A stretch of DNA of 64,000 nucleotides from Piscicola geometra (Eukaryota > Annelida > Clitellata > Hirudinida > Piscicolidae): positions 9,778,754 through 9,842,753 of the forward strand of contig OX030959.1 of the NCBI GenBank assembly GCA_943735955.1, in the 5' to 3' direction. The notes below the pieces were generated by a model. The model ran no database searches, was not told the DNA's origin, and was given only the letters and a program-made list of their open reading frames with translations. Of this stretch, positions 1 through 8,409 are shown piece by piece (the first letter of the stretch is position 1; each line of letters begins with the position of its first letter). The position numbers and the translations under genes were made by a program.

Positions 1-600
1 TGGTGTGGTTGATGTGGTGGTGTGGTTGTTGTTGTGGTGGTGTGGTTGTTGTTGTGGTGGTGTGGTTGTTGTTGTGGTGGTGTGGTTGTTGTTGTGTTGG
101 TGGTTGTTGTTATGGTGGTGTGGTTGATGTGGTGGTGTGGTTGTTGTTGTGGTGGTGTGGTTGTTGTTGTGGTAGTGTAGTTGTTGTTGTGGTGGTGTGG
201 TTGATGTGGTGGTGTGGTTGTTGTTGTGGTGGTGTGGTTGTTGTTGTGGTGGTGTGGTTGTTGTTGTGGTGGTGTGGTTGTTGTTGTGGTGGTGTGGTTG
301 TTGTTGTGTTGGTGGTTGTTGTTATGGTGGTGTGGTTGATGTGGTGGTGTGGTTGTTGTTGTGGTGGTGTGGTTGTTGTTGTGGTTGTTGTTGTGGTGGT
401 GTGGTTGATGTGGTGGTGTGGTTGATGTGGTGGTGTGGTTGTTGTTGTGGTGGTGTGGTTGTTGTTGTGTTTGTTGTTGTGGTGGTGGTGTGGTTGATGT
501 GGTGGTGTGGTTGTTGTTGTGGTGGTGTGGTTGTTGTTGTGTTTGTTGTTGTGGTGGTGTGGTTGTTGTTGTGGTGGTGTGGTTGTTGTTGTGGTGGTGG
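1..600. repeat. 20-bp G/T minisatellite (intron after exon G)
   Basis: Tandem copies of about GGTGGTGTGGTTGTTGTTGT on +, with GATGTGGTGGTGTG variants and shortened units. It begins before the window. In the transcript it reads as A/C-rich (ACAACAACAACCACACCACC)n. The Val/Trp/Cys- and His/Asn/Thr-rich frames across it are by-products of the repeat. Bases 601-657 are non-repetitive intron. Confidence 0.95.
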
Positions 601-657
601 TATATAGTTGCTGTAGTTGCTCTAATGACGCCAACACCACTCCAACGACTGCAGCAC

Positions 658-735
658 CTTGACTTTTGTGACGTCATCGAAGAACCACACATTTTGAGCT
701 TCCAACTCCTTCACTGGCTTGTCTCCGTCGTGCCA
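658..735 (-). CDS. TUT4/7: Exon G: NVWFFDD segment, last exon in the window
   Basis: A 78-base phase-0 exon, 26 codons, [19 protein letters not shown] then DDVTKVK. It matches the TUT4/7 segment that follows PVIPVLQE and runs through DGWNIYFFDQIDEL. The acceptor is CCTCTCACCACAG before 735, whose pyrimidine tract is supplied by the adjoining minisatellite. The end is the weakest call: AAG|GTGCTG at 657 is a poor donor, but reading on gives a stop (TAG) within 12 codons, so a donor must lie near here. The following exons (KNTES..LGLLRFY and the PAP-associated domain in relatives) would lie before base 1. Confidence 0.82.
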
Positions 736-3700
736 CTGTGGTGAGAGGAGGAGGTGAGAGGAGGTGTGAGGGAGTGAGAGGAGGTGAGAGGAGGTGAGAG
801 GAGGTGTGAGGAGGTGAGAGGAGGTGAGAGGAGGTGAGAGGAGGTGTGAGGAGGTGAGAGGAGGTGAGAGGAGGTGAGAGAAGGTGAGAGGAAGTGAGAG
901 GAGGTGAGAGGAGATGAGGGGAGGTGAGAGGAGGTTAGAAGAGGTGAGAGGAGGTGTGAGGGAGTGAGAGGAGGTGAGGGGAGGTGAGAGGAGGTGAGAG
1001 GAGGTGAGAGGAGAAGAGAGAAGGTGAAAGGTGAGAGGAAGTGAGAGGAGGTGAGAGGAGGTGAGGGGAGGTGAGAGGAGGTGAAAGGTGAGAGGGAGTG
1101 AGAAGAGGTGAGAGGAGGTGAGGGGAGGTGAGAGGAGGTGAGAGGAGGTGAGAGGAGGTGAGGGGAGGTGAGAGGAGGTGAGAGGAGGTGAGAGGAGAAG
1201 AGAGAAGGTGAAAGGTGAAAGGAAGTGAGAGGAGGTGAGAGGAGGTGAGGGGAGGTGAGAGGAGGTGAAAGGTGAGAGGGAGTGAGAAGAGGTGAGAGGG
1301 AGTGAGAAGAGGTGAGAAGAGGTGAGAGGAGGTGAGGGGAGGTGAGAGGGAGAGAAGGTGAGAGGAGGTGAGAGGAGGTGTGAGGGAGTGAGAGGAGGTG
1401 AGAGGAGGTGAGAGGGAGTGAGAGGAGGTGAGAGGAGGTGAAAGGAGGTGAGGGGAGGTGAGAGAAGGTGAAAGGAAGTGAGAGGAGGTGAGAGGAGGTG
1501 AGGGGAGGTGAGAAGAGATGAGAGAAGGTGAGGGGAGGTAAGAGGAGGTGAGAGGAGGTGAGGGGAGGTGAAAGGTGAAAAGGAGTGAGAAGAGGTGAGG
1601 GGAGGTGAGAGGAGGTGAAAGGTGAGAGGGAGTGAGAGGAGGTGAGGTGAGAGGAGGTGAGGGGAGGTGGAAGGAGGTGAGAGGTGAGATGGAGTGAGAG
1701 GAGGTGATAGGAGGTGAGAGGAGGTGAGAAGGGGTGAGAAGAGGTGAGAGGAATTGAGAGAAGGTGAGAGGAGGTGAGGGGAGGTGAGAGGAGGTGAGGG
1801 GAGGTGAGAGGAGGTGAAAGGTGAGAGGGTGTCAGAGGAGGTGAGGGGAGGTGAGAGGGAGTGAGAAGAGGTGAGAGGAGGTGAGAGGAGGTGAGGAGAG
1901 GTGAGAGAAGGTGAGAGGAGGTGAAAGGAAATGAGGGGAGGTGAGAGAAGGTGAGAGGTGAAAGGGAGTGAGAGGAGGTGAGAGGGGAGAGGGAGTGAGA
2001 GGAGGTGAGAGGAGGTGAAGGGAGGTGAGAGGAGGTGAGGGGAGGTGAGAGGAGGTGAAAGGAAATGAGGGGAGGTGAGAGAAGGTGAGAGGTGAAAGGG
2101 AGTGAGAGGAGGTGAGAGGAGGTGAGAGGAGGTGAAGGGAGGTGAGAGGAGGTGAAAGGTGAGAGGGAGTGAGAAGAGGTGAGGGGAGGTGAGAGGGGAG
2201 AGGGAGTGAGAGGAGGTGAGAGGAGGTGAGAGGAGGTGAGAGGAAGTAAGAGGAGGTGAGAGGAGGTGAGGGAAGGTGAAAGGAGGTGAGAGGTGAGAGG
2301 GAGTGAGAGGAGGTGAGAGGAGGTGAGAGGGGGTGAGAGGAGGTGAGAAGGAGCGAGAGGAAGTGAGAGGAGGTGAAAGGAGGTGAGAGGAATTGAGAGA
2401 AGGTGAGAGGAGGTGAGAGGAGGTGAGAGGAGGTGAGGGGAGGTGAGAGGAGGTAAAAGGTGAGAGGGAGTCAGAGGAGGTGAGGGGAGGTGAGAGGGAG
2501 TGAGAGGAGGTGAGAGGAGGTGAGAGGAGGTGAGAGGAGGTGAGGAGAGGTGAGAGAAGGTGAGAGGTGAAAGAGAGTGAGAGGAGGTGAGAGGAGGTGA
2601 GGGGAGGTGAGAGGAGATGAAAGGTGAGAGGGAGTGAGAGGAGGTGAGGGAAGGTGAGAGGTGAGAGGGAGTGAGAGGAGGTGAGAGGAATTGAGAGGAG
2701 GTGAGAGGAGGTGAGAGGAGGTGAAGGGAGGTGAGAGGAGGTGAAAGGTGAGAGGGAGTGAGAGGAGGTGAGAGGAGGTGAGGGAAGGTGAGAGGGGAGA
2801 GGGAGTGAGAGGAGGTGAGAGGAGGTGAGAGGAGGTGAGAGGAGGTGAAAGGAAGTGAGAGGAAGTGGGAGGAAGTGAGAGGAAGTGGGAGGAAGTGAAA
2901 GGAAGGATAGGAAGTGAGAGGAAGTGAGAGGAAGTGAGAGGAAGTGAGAGGAAGTGAGAGGAAGTGGGAGGAAGTGAGAGGAAGTGGGAGGAAGTGAGAG
3001 GAAGTGAGAGGAAGTGAGAGGAAGTGAGAGGAAGTGAGAGGAAGTGAGAGGAAGTGGGAGGAAGTGAGAGGAAGTGAGAGGAAGTGAGAAGAAGTGAGAG
3101 GAAGTGGGAGGAAGTGAGAGGAAGTGAGAGGAAGTGAGAGGAAGTGAGAGGAAGTGAGAGGAAGTGAGAGGAAGTGAGAGGAAGTGAGAGATGGTGTTAG
3201 GAGGTGAGAGGAAGTAAGAGGGGGAGAGAGAAGAAGGTGAGAAGAGGAGGTGAGAGAAGGTAAGAGGGAGTGAGAGGAGGTGAGAGAAGGTGAGAGAGAA
3301 TGAGAGGAGGGGAGAGAAGGTGAAAGGAGGTGAGAGAAGGTGAGAGGAGGTGAGAGGGAGGTGAAAGGAAGTGGGAGGAAGTGAGAGGAGGTGAGAGGAG
3401 GTAAGAGGAGGTGAGAGGAAGTAAGAGGGGGAGAGAGAAGGGCGAGAGAGAAGGGGGAGAGAAGGGAGGGGGAGGGGAAGTGAGAGAAGGAGAGAGAAAG
3501 AGGGGGGGAGGGGAAGTGAGAGAAGGAGAGAGAAAGGGCGAAAGGGGAAGTGAGAGGAGGTGAGAGGGGGGGGGGAGGGGAAGTGAGAGGAGGTGAGAGG
3601 GGGGGGAGGGGAAGTGAGAGGAGGTGAGAGGGGGGGGGGAGGGGAAGTGAGAGGAGGTGAGAGGGGGGGGGAGGGGAAGTGAGAAGAGGTCAGAGGGGGG

Positions 3701-6477
3701 GAGGAGGGGAAGTGAGAAGAGGTGAGAGGGGGGGAGGGGAAGTGAGAAGAGGTGAGAGGGGGGGGGAGGGGAAGTGAGAAGAGGTGAGAGGGGGGGGAGA
3801 GGAGAAGTGAGAGGAGGTGAGAGGGGGGGGAGGGGAAGTGAGAGGAGGTGAGAGGGGGAGAGAAAAGGGGAGAGAGGAGGGGAAGTGAGAGGACACACCT
3901 GTTGGAGACAGGGCAGGACAGGGGGAGATGTGCGTTGGAGGAAGAAGATCACCATGAGGATGTAGGCATAGCTGGAGAGACTGCCACACGAGGCGTCTGC
4001 CAAGCAACCCGCCTGCGCATGTGTGAATACTTATACACACACACACACATACGCACACACGAACACGCACACGCGCACACACACACACGAACACGCACAC
4101 ACACGAACACGCACACACACACGCGCACACACACACACGCACACACGAACACGCACACACACACACACGAACACACAAATACACACACACATGGACACAC
4201 ACACAAACACACAAAACAAACACGCACACACACACACACACACGCACACACATACACACACCCGCACACACACACACACACGCACACGCACACACACACA
4301 CGCACACACACACACACACAAACACGCACACAAACACCCACGGACACACAATAACACACACAAACACACACGGACACACACCTTGAAGAGCGTCTTGAAG
4401 GCTTGGCAGAGGAGGACAGATCGACGGTCGATGGAGGCGTAAGCAGCCAGGAGGCCTGTGTTCGCGCCCCCCTGTGTTGTTCGAGGTGGAGGTGAGTGGT
4501 GGAGGGAGGGTGGAGGGAGGGTGGAGAGAGGGTGGAGGGAGGATGGAGGGAGGTGGAAGAAGGGTGGAGGGAGGTAGAGGGAGGGTGGAGGTGAGTGGTG
4601 GAGGGAGGATGGAGGGAGGGTGGAGGGAGGTGGAGGGAGGGTGGAGGGAGGTGGAGGGAGGGTGGAGGTGAGTGGTGGAGGGAGGTGGAAGGAGGGTGGA
4701 GAGAGGGTGGAGGGAGGATGGAGGGAGGGTGGAGGTGAGTGGTGGAGGGAGGATGGAGGGAGGGTGGAAGGAGGATGGAGGGTGGGTGAAGGGAGAATGG
4801 AGGGCTGATGGAGGGAGGGTGGAGGGAGGGTGGAGGAAGGGTGGAGGGAGGATGGAGGGAGGGTGGAAGGGTGATGGAGGGAGGGTGAAGGGAGGGTGGA
4901 GGAAGGGTGGAGGGAGGATGGAGGGTGGGTGGAGGGAGAATGGAGGGTGGGTGGAGGGAGAATGGAGGGCTGATGGAGGAAGGGTGGAGGGAGGATGGAG
5001 GGAGGGTGGAGGGGTGATGGAGGGAGGGTGGAGGGGTGATGGAGGGAGGGTGGAGGGGTGATGGAGGGAGGGTGGAGGAGTGATGGAGGGAGGGTGGAGG
5101 GGTGATGGAGGAAGGGTGGAGGGAGAATGGAGGGCTGATGGAGGGAGGGTGGAGAAAGGGTGGAGGGAGGATGGAGGGAGGGTAGAGGGGTGATGGAGAA
5201 AGGGTGGAGGGAGAATGGAGGGCTGATGAAGGGAAGGTGGAGGGAGGGTGGAGGAAGGGTGGAGGGAGGATGGAGGGAGGGTGGAGGGGTGATGGAGGAA
5301 GGGTGGAGGGAGAATGGATGGCTGATGGAGGGAGGGTGGAGAAAGGGTGGAGGGAGGATGGAGGGAGGGTAGAGGGGTGATGGAGAAAGGGTGGAGGGAG
5401 AATGGAGGGCTGATGGAGGGAAGGTGGAGGGAGGGTGGAGGAAGGGTGGAGGGAGGATGGAGGGAGGGTGGAGGGGTGATGGAGAGAGGGTAAAGAGAAG
5501 ATGGAGGGAGGGTGGAGGGGTGATGGAGAAAGGGTGGAGGGAGAATGGAGGGCTGATGGAGGGAGGGTGGAGGAAGGATGGATAGAGGGTGGAGGGGTGA
5601 TGAAGGGAGGATGGAGGGAGGGTGGAAGGGAGGATGGAGGGAGGGTGGAAGGGTGATGGAGGAAGGGTGGAGGGAGAATGGAAGGCTGATGGAGGGAGGG
5701 TGGAGGGAGAAAGGAGGGAGGATGGAGGGAGGGTGGAGGGAGGATGGAGGGAGGGTGGAGGGAGGATGGAGGGAGGGTGGAGGGGTGATGGAGAAAGGGT
5801 GGAGGTCTGAGGGAGGGAGGGTGAAGGGAGGGTGGAGGGAGGGTGGAGGGAGGATGGAGGGAGGGTGGAGGGATGATAGAGGGAGGGTGGAGGGATGATG
5901 GTGGGAGGGTGGAGAGAGAATAGAGGGCTGATGGAGGGAGGGTGGAGGAGTGATGGAGGGAGGGTGGAGGAAGGGTAGAAGGATGGTGGAGGGAGGGTGG
6001 AAGGATGGTGGAGGGAAGATGGAAGGATGGTGGAGGGAGGGTGGAAGGATGGTGGAGGGAGGGTGGAAGGATGGTGGAGGGAGGGTGAAAGGATGGTGGA
6101 GAGAGGGTGGAAGGGTGGTGGAGAGAGGGTGGAAGGGTGATGGAGGGAGGGTGGAGGGAGTACCAAGAAGTTGTAGAGACTGATGTCAATCTCCTTGCCA
6201 CTCTCCTTGTCTCTGAACTTCACGATGGGAACCTATCGGAGGTGGTCACGTGCTGAAGTTCCCCTCGCCCTCCCCCCCCCCCATCATCATCATCATCATC
6301 CCCCTCATTATCACCATCATCACCCCCCCCCCCCCCATTATCATGATCATCATCCCCATCATCATCATCACCCTTCACCTTGACCTTAGCGACAGGTGTG
6401 ACGTCAGAAAAACTGCCTTCCCTGTTCAAGTGGCTCGTCAGGCAGTAAATCACCCTCTGTGCTCGCTTCGTCTGCAA

Positions 6478-6520
<43 letters not shown>

Positions 6521-7280
6521 GCCAGCATCATCATCATCATCATCACGCTCACATCGATGGAGTGCAGGTTGTTGAAGGTCATGAAGATGTCAAGGTCACT
6601 TCTTTTGGAGCCGAAGCCGTTGCACGAGGAGCCGAACAAGGTGAGCTTGCAGTCCGAGAAGTCTGTGCCACAGTCCTACTGCTCATTCATCCCTCGTTCA
6701 TCCACCCTCCATCCATTCATCCCTCATTCATCCACCCTCCATCTATTCATCCCTCATTCATCCACCCTCCATCCAATCATCCCTCGTTCATCCACCCTCC
6801 ATCCATTCATCCCTCGTTCCTCCACCCTCCATCCATTCATCCACCCTCCATCCATTCATCCCTCGTTCATCCACCCTCCATCCATTCATCCCTCATTCAT
6901 CCAGCCTCCATCCATTCATCCTTCGTTCATCCACCCTCCATCCATTCATCCTTCGTTCATCCACCCTCCATCCATTCATCCCTCGTTCATCCACCCTCCA
7001 TCCATTCATCCTTCATTCATCCACCGTCCATCCATTCATCCCTCATTCATCCACCCTCCATCCATTCATCCCTCATTCATCCACCCTCCATCCATTCATC
7101 CCTCGTTCATCCACCCTCCATCCATTCATCCATCCATCACTCCCTCATAGACCCTCCCAAACACTCTCCTCCCTCCAGACTGACCGACTTCCCTGGAGCG
7201 GTAGAGACAGATGCGACGGTTAAGTTGCTGCACCCACTGCACCCTGCCCCTCACCTCCCCCTCCGTCAGTTCGATGTCGC
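658..7280 (-). CDS. TUT4/7: Terminal uridylyltransferase 4/7-like gene, partial, 7 exons on the minus strand
   Basis: Nucleotidyltransferase that adds uridines to RNA 3' ends; in animals TUT4/TUT7 act in the cytoplasm on pre-let-7 and mRNA tails (family knowledge). Joining 7280-7185, 6662-6553, 6471-6385, 6232-6164, 4471-4382, 4012-3899 and 735-658 gives 2 leading bases plus 214 codons without a stop, and every junction keeps phase. Visible motifs: FGSSCNGFG (about residues 41-49), SDLD with catalytic Asp54 and Asp56, VPIVKF (98-103), third Asp113 in [16 protein letters not shown] (129-136), [12 protein letters not shown] (160-171), FFLQ and PPVLP (173-186), and NVWFFDD. These align nearly without gaps to remembered human TUT4/TUT7 catalytic-module sequence. 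Missing from the window: the start, the PAP-associated end with the base-selecting histidine, and zinc knuckles. UTP versus ATP preference therefore cannot be read here. An arthropod Tailor-type or other TENT paralogue is the main alternative; MTPAP and TUT1 fit less well. Confidence 0.85.
741..2856. repeat. 10-bp purine minisatellite, GAGGTGAGAG type
   Basis: Fills most of the exon F-G intron. Units drift among GAGGTGAGAG, GGAGTGAGAG, GAGGTGAGGG and GAGGTGAAAG. Longer phrases of several units recur, for instance near 1010-1080 and 1190-1260. The transcript strand reads (CTCTCACCTC)n, so the intron RNA is pyrimidine-rich and provides the tract upstream of the exon G acceptor. Confidence 0.95.
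2857..3189. repeat. Homogeneous sub-array, GAAGTGAGAG units
   Basis: Almost perfect 10-bp units, with regular GAAGTGGGAG variants at 2875-3120, set inside the more degenerate GAGGTGAGAG array. The sharp change in unit and the greater uniformity suggest a younger local amplification. Confidence 0.9.
3190..3428. repeat. Degenerate mixture of GAGGT/GAAGT purine units
   Basis: Irregular GAGGTGAGAG, GTGAGAGAAG and GTAAGAGG units with no single dominant phrase; intronic, between exons F and G. Confidence 0.8.
3429..3890. repeat. Purine block with long G runs, units of about 35 bp
   Basis: Repeated phrases of AAGTGAGAGGAGGTGAGA followed by 7-11 G, then AGGGG. T occurs only in the AAGTGAG/AGGTGAG core, and C is essentially absent apart from isolated single bases. 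Runs such as those at 3451-3478 and 3566-3578 meet the four-G-run pattern of a G-quadruplex on +, which is the template strand of the gene. Confidence 0.9.
3899..4012 (-). CDS. TUT4/7: Exon F: conserved [12 protein letters not shown]...FFLQ...PPVLP core
   Basis: A 114-base phase-0 exon, 38 codons: [20 protein letters not shown], then [21 protein letters not shown]4/7 have [12 protein letters not shown] and YFLQQR.PPVIPVLQE, the most diagnostic block of the family; this is what separates the gene from MTPAP and TUT1. The acceptor is ATGCGCAG before 4012, chosen because the 12 residues to GSL then match TUT4 without a gap; an alternative AG eight bases into the exon (GGCAG|ACG) would shift phase. 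The donor is CAG|GTGTGT at 3898. The next intron's purine repeat starts about ten bases further on. Confidence 0.93.
4034..4380. repeat. (CA)n/(CACG) microsatellite, complete intron E-F
   Basis: ACACAC interspersed with ACACGC, ACGAACACGC and CACAAACAC, occupying nearly all of the 369-base intron between exons E and F. The transcript strand is (UG)n-rich. It begins at the exon E donor and stops about 21 bases before the exon F acceptor. His-Thr frames on + and Cys-Val frames on - are artefacts. Confidence 0.95.
4382..4471 (-). CDS. TUT4/7: Exon E: central-domain helix (AYASIDRR)
   Basis: A 90-base phase-0 exon, 30 codons, starting [17 protein letters not shown] and ending FKTLFK. Joined to exon D it aligns without gaps to the TUT4 stretch YNTLALHNTRLLSAYSAIDPRV. 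The acceptor is CGAACAACACAG before 4471. The donor AAG|GTGTGTGT at 4381 is formed by the edge of a (GT)n microsatellite, so repeat-length changes act right at the splice site. SIDRR replaces the usual AIDPRV: the Pro is missing but the Asp and Arg remain. Confidence 0.9.
4485..6160. repeat. 11-bp minisatellite TGGAGGGAGGG (intron D-E)
   Basis: Units TGGAGGGAGGG and TGGAGGGAGGA alternate with GGTGATGGAGG and GAATGGAGGGC phrases. Longer phrases repeat (for example around 5070-5150, 5180-5290, 5290-5410 and 5500-5580). It fills the 1,692-base intron between exons E and D. The transcript reads (CCCTCCCTCCA)n. 11 x 3 = 33 bases gives an 11-residue Pro/Ser/Leu/His repeat open in all minus frames. 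Confidence 0.95.
6164..6232 (-). CDS. TUT4/7: Exon D: third catalytic aspartate
   Basis: A 69-base phase-0 exon, 23 codons, reading [19 protein letters not shown] then YNFL. The acceptor is CTCCGATAG before 6232; the donor is TTG|GTACTC at 6163. TUT4/7 have VPIVKF, then an SG turn, then VDISLYNTLA at this point; Asp113 in IDIS is the third metal ligand and is present. The 11-bp minisatellite begins within about six bases of the donor. The frame stays open straight through the next intron into exon E. Confidence 0.92.
6271..6373. repeat. Poly-C tracts and (ATC)n in intron C-D
   Basis: C runs of 11 (6272-6282) and 14 (6323-6336), each followed by (ATC)n/(ATT ATC) stretches. Part of the 152-base intron between exons D and C; the transcript carries G11 and G14 runs and (GAU)n. 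Confidence 0.95.
6385..6471 (-). CDS. TUT4/7: Exon C: linker to the third catalytic strand
   Basis: An 87-base phase-0 exon of 29 codons, beginning [16 protein letters not shown] and ending DVTPVAK. It corresponds to the TUT4/7 helix-plus-strand ending in ITTAK just before VPIVKF. The acceptor is GATGTTGCAG, directly preceded by (GAT)n with no pyrimidine tract. The donor is ambiguous: AAG|GTCAAG at 6384 gives the gap-free AK|VPIVKF join, while AAG|GTGAAG at 6378 is a stronger consensus and would add Val-Lys in frame. I prefer 6385 as the exon end on protein similarity. Confidence 0.8.
6478..6545. repeat. (ATC)n microsatellite, nearly the whole 81-base intron B-C
   Basis: About 22 ATC triplets broken once by GCCAGC at 6521. 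Only about ten bases at the donor and seven at the acceptor are not repeat. The transcript is (AUG)n. Confidence 0.95.
6553..6662 (-). CDS. TUT4/7: Exon B: GSS and SDLD catalytic motif
   Basis: A 110-base exon: AC plus 36 codons. The acceptor is GTGGCACAG before 6662; the donor is GAT|GTGAGC at 6552. It encodes [17 protein letters not shown] followed by [22 protein letters not shown] is the nucleotide-binding turn and SDLD carries the first two metal-binding aspartates of the polymerase beta-like fold; both are intact, so nothing here suggests a pseudogene. Human TUT4 has LFGSSKNGFGFKQSDLD at the same place. The acceptor lacks a clear polypyrimidine tract: the preceding sense sequence is purine-rich 30-bp minisatellite. 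This is the strongest single exon for family assignment. Confidence 0.92.
6681..7146. repeat. 30-bp minisatellite in intron A-B
   Basis: About 15 units combining CATTCATCCCTC, RTTCATCCACCC and TCCATC sub-blocks, in effect a two-fold CATCC/TTCATCC motif. 30 bases keeps frame, so + shows a ten-residue [10 protein letters not shown] polymer with no coding value. It lies in the 522-base intron between exons B and A; the transcript is purine-rich (GGATGAATGAGGG). Confidence 0.95.
7185..7280 (-). CDS. TUT4/7: Exon A of TUT4/7-like gene (helical segment before the catalytic core)
   Basis: A 96-base exon: two bases of a split codon, 31 codons, and one base of the next. The acceptor is a pyrimidine-rich stretch ending in GCGCACACAG at 7290-7281; the donor is GTCG|GTCAGT at 7184. 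It encodes [16 protein letters not shown] and onward to YRSREV, corresponding to the helix just before the GSS motif in TUT4/7 (the human stretch ending in QDFP). The phase-1 end supplies the G that pairs with AC of exon B to make Asp32, matching that conserved DF. An internal GAG|GTGAGG at 7255/7254 is a plausible cryptic donor. This exon is the least conserved of the seven, so its identity rests on phase, splice sites and position more than on similarity. Confidence 0.7.
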
Positions 7281-8409
7281 CTGTGTGCGCGTGTGCAAGA
7301 GAGGGAGATATTGAAGCGGACACGCAAGAGACAGAAAGAAGAGACAAAGAGAAGAGACAAAGAGAAGAGACAAAGAGAAGAGACAAAGAGAAGAGACAAA
7401 GAGAAGAGGCAAAGAGAAGAGGCAAAGAGAAGAGACAAAGAGAAGAGACAAAGAGAAGAGACAGAAAGAAGAGACAAAGAGAAGAGACAAAGAAAAGAGA
7501 CAAAGAGAAGAGACAAAGAGAAGAGGCAAAGAGAAGAGGCAAAGAGAAGAGACAAAGAGAAGAGACAAAGAGAAGAGACAAAGAGAAGAGACAAAAAGAA
7601 GAGACAAAGAGAAGAGACAAAGAGAAGAGACAAAGAGAAGAGACAAAGAGAAGAGACAAAGAGAAGAGACATAGAGAAGAGACAAAGAGAAGAGACAAAG
7701 AGAAGAGACAAAGAGAAGAGACAAAGAGAAGAGACATAGAGAAGAGACAAAGAGAAGAGACAAAGAAAAGAGACAAAGAGAAGAGACAAAGAGAAGCGAC
7801 AAAGAAAAGAGACAAAAAGAAGAGACAAAGAGAAGAGACAGAAAAGAGACAAAGAGGAGAGACAAAGAGAAGAGACAAAGAGAAGGGACAAAGAGAAGAG
7901 ACAAATAGAAGAGGCAAAGATAAGATACAAAGAGAAGAAACAAAGAGAAGAGACAAAGAGAAGAGACAAAGAGAAGAGACAAAGAGAAGAGACAAAGAAA
8001 AGAGACAAAGAGAAGAGGCAAATAGAAGAGACAAAGAGAAGAGACAGAAAGAAGAGACAAAGAGAAGAGACAAAGAGAAGAGACAAAGAGAAGAGACAAA
8101 GAGAAGAGACAAAGAGAAGAGGCAAAGAGAAGAGGCAAAGAGAAGAGACAAAGAGAAGAGACAAAGAGAAGAGACAAAGAGAAGAGACAAAGAGAAGAGA
8201 CAAAGAGAAGAGACAAAGAGAAGAGACAAAGAGAAGAGACAAAGAGAAGAGACAAAGAGAAGAGACAAAGAGAAGAGACAAAGAGAAGAGACATAGAGAA
8301 GAGACAAAGAGAAGAGACAAAGAAAAGAGACAAAGAGAAGAGACAAAGAGAAGAGACAGAGAAGAGACAAAGAGAAGAGGCAAAGAGAAGAGACAAAGAG
8401 AAGGGACAA

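Noticed and set aside
3949..6223. Proline-rich 730-750 codon minus frames ([10 protein letters not shown] repeats)
   Set aside because: They are exon D, an 11-bp minisatellite intron and exon E read together. Only the exons match a protein family and intact splice sites flank the repeat. The in-frame property itself is kept as a finding.
669..6406. Perfect TGACGTCA (CRE-like) sites at 669-676 and 6399-6406
   Set aside because: Both are inside exons, encoding Asp-Val-Thr in exons G and C; no promoter context.
658..7280. Mitochondrial poly(A) polymerase (MTPAP) or TUT1 as the gene identity
   Set aside because: FFLQR.SPP resembles MTPAP, but [17 protein letters not shown] plus DISLYN, SDLDI.MT and the WFFD segment match TUT4/TUT7 better.
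6183..7314. Histidine- and proline-rich plus-strand frames over 6250-7150
   Set aside because: Translation of (ATC)n and the 30-bp minisatellite; antisense to real exons.
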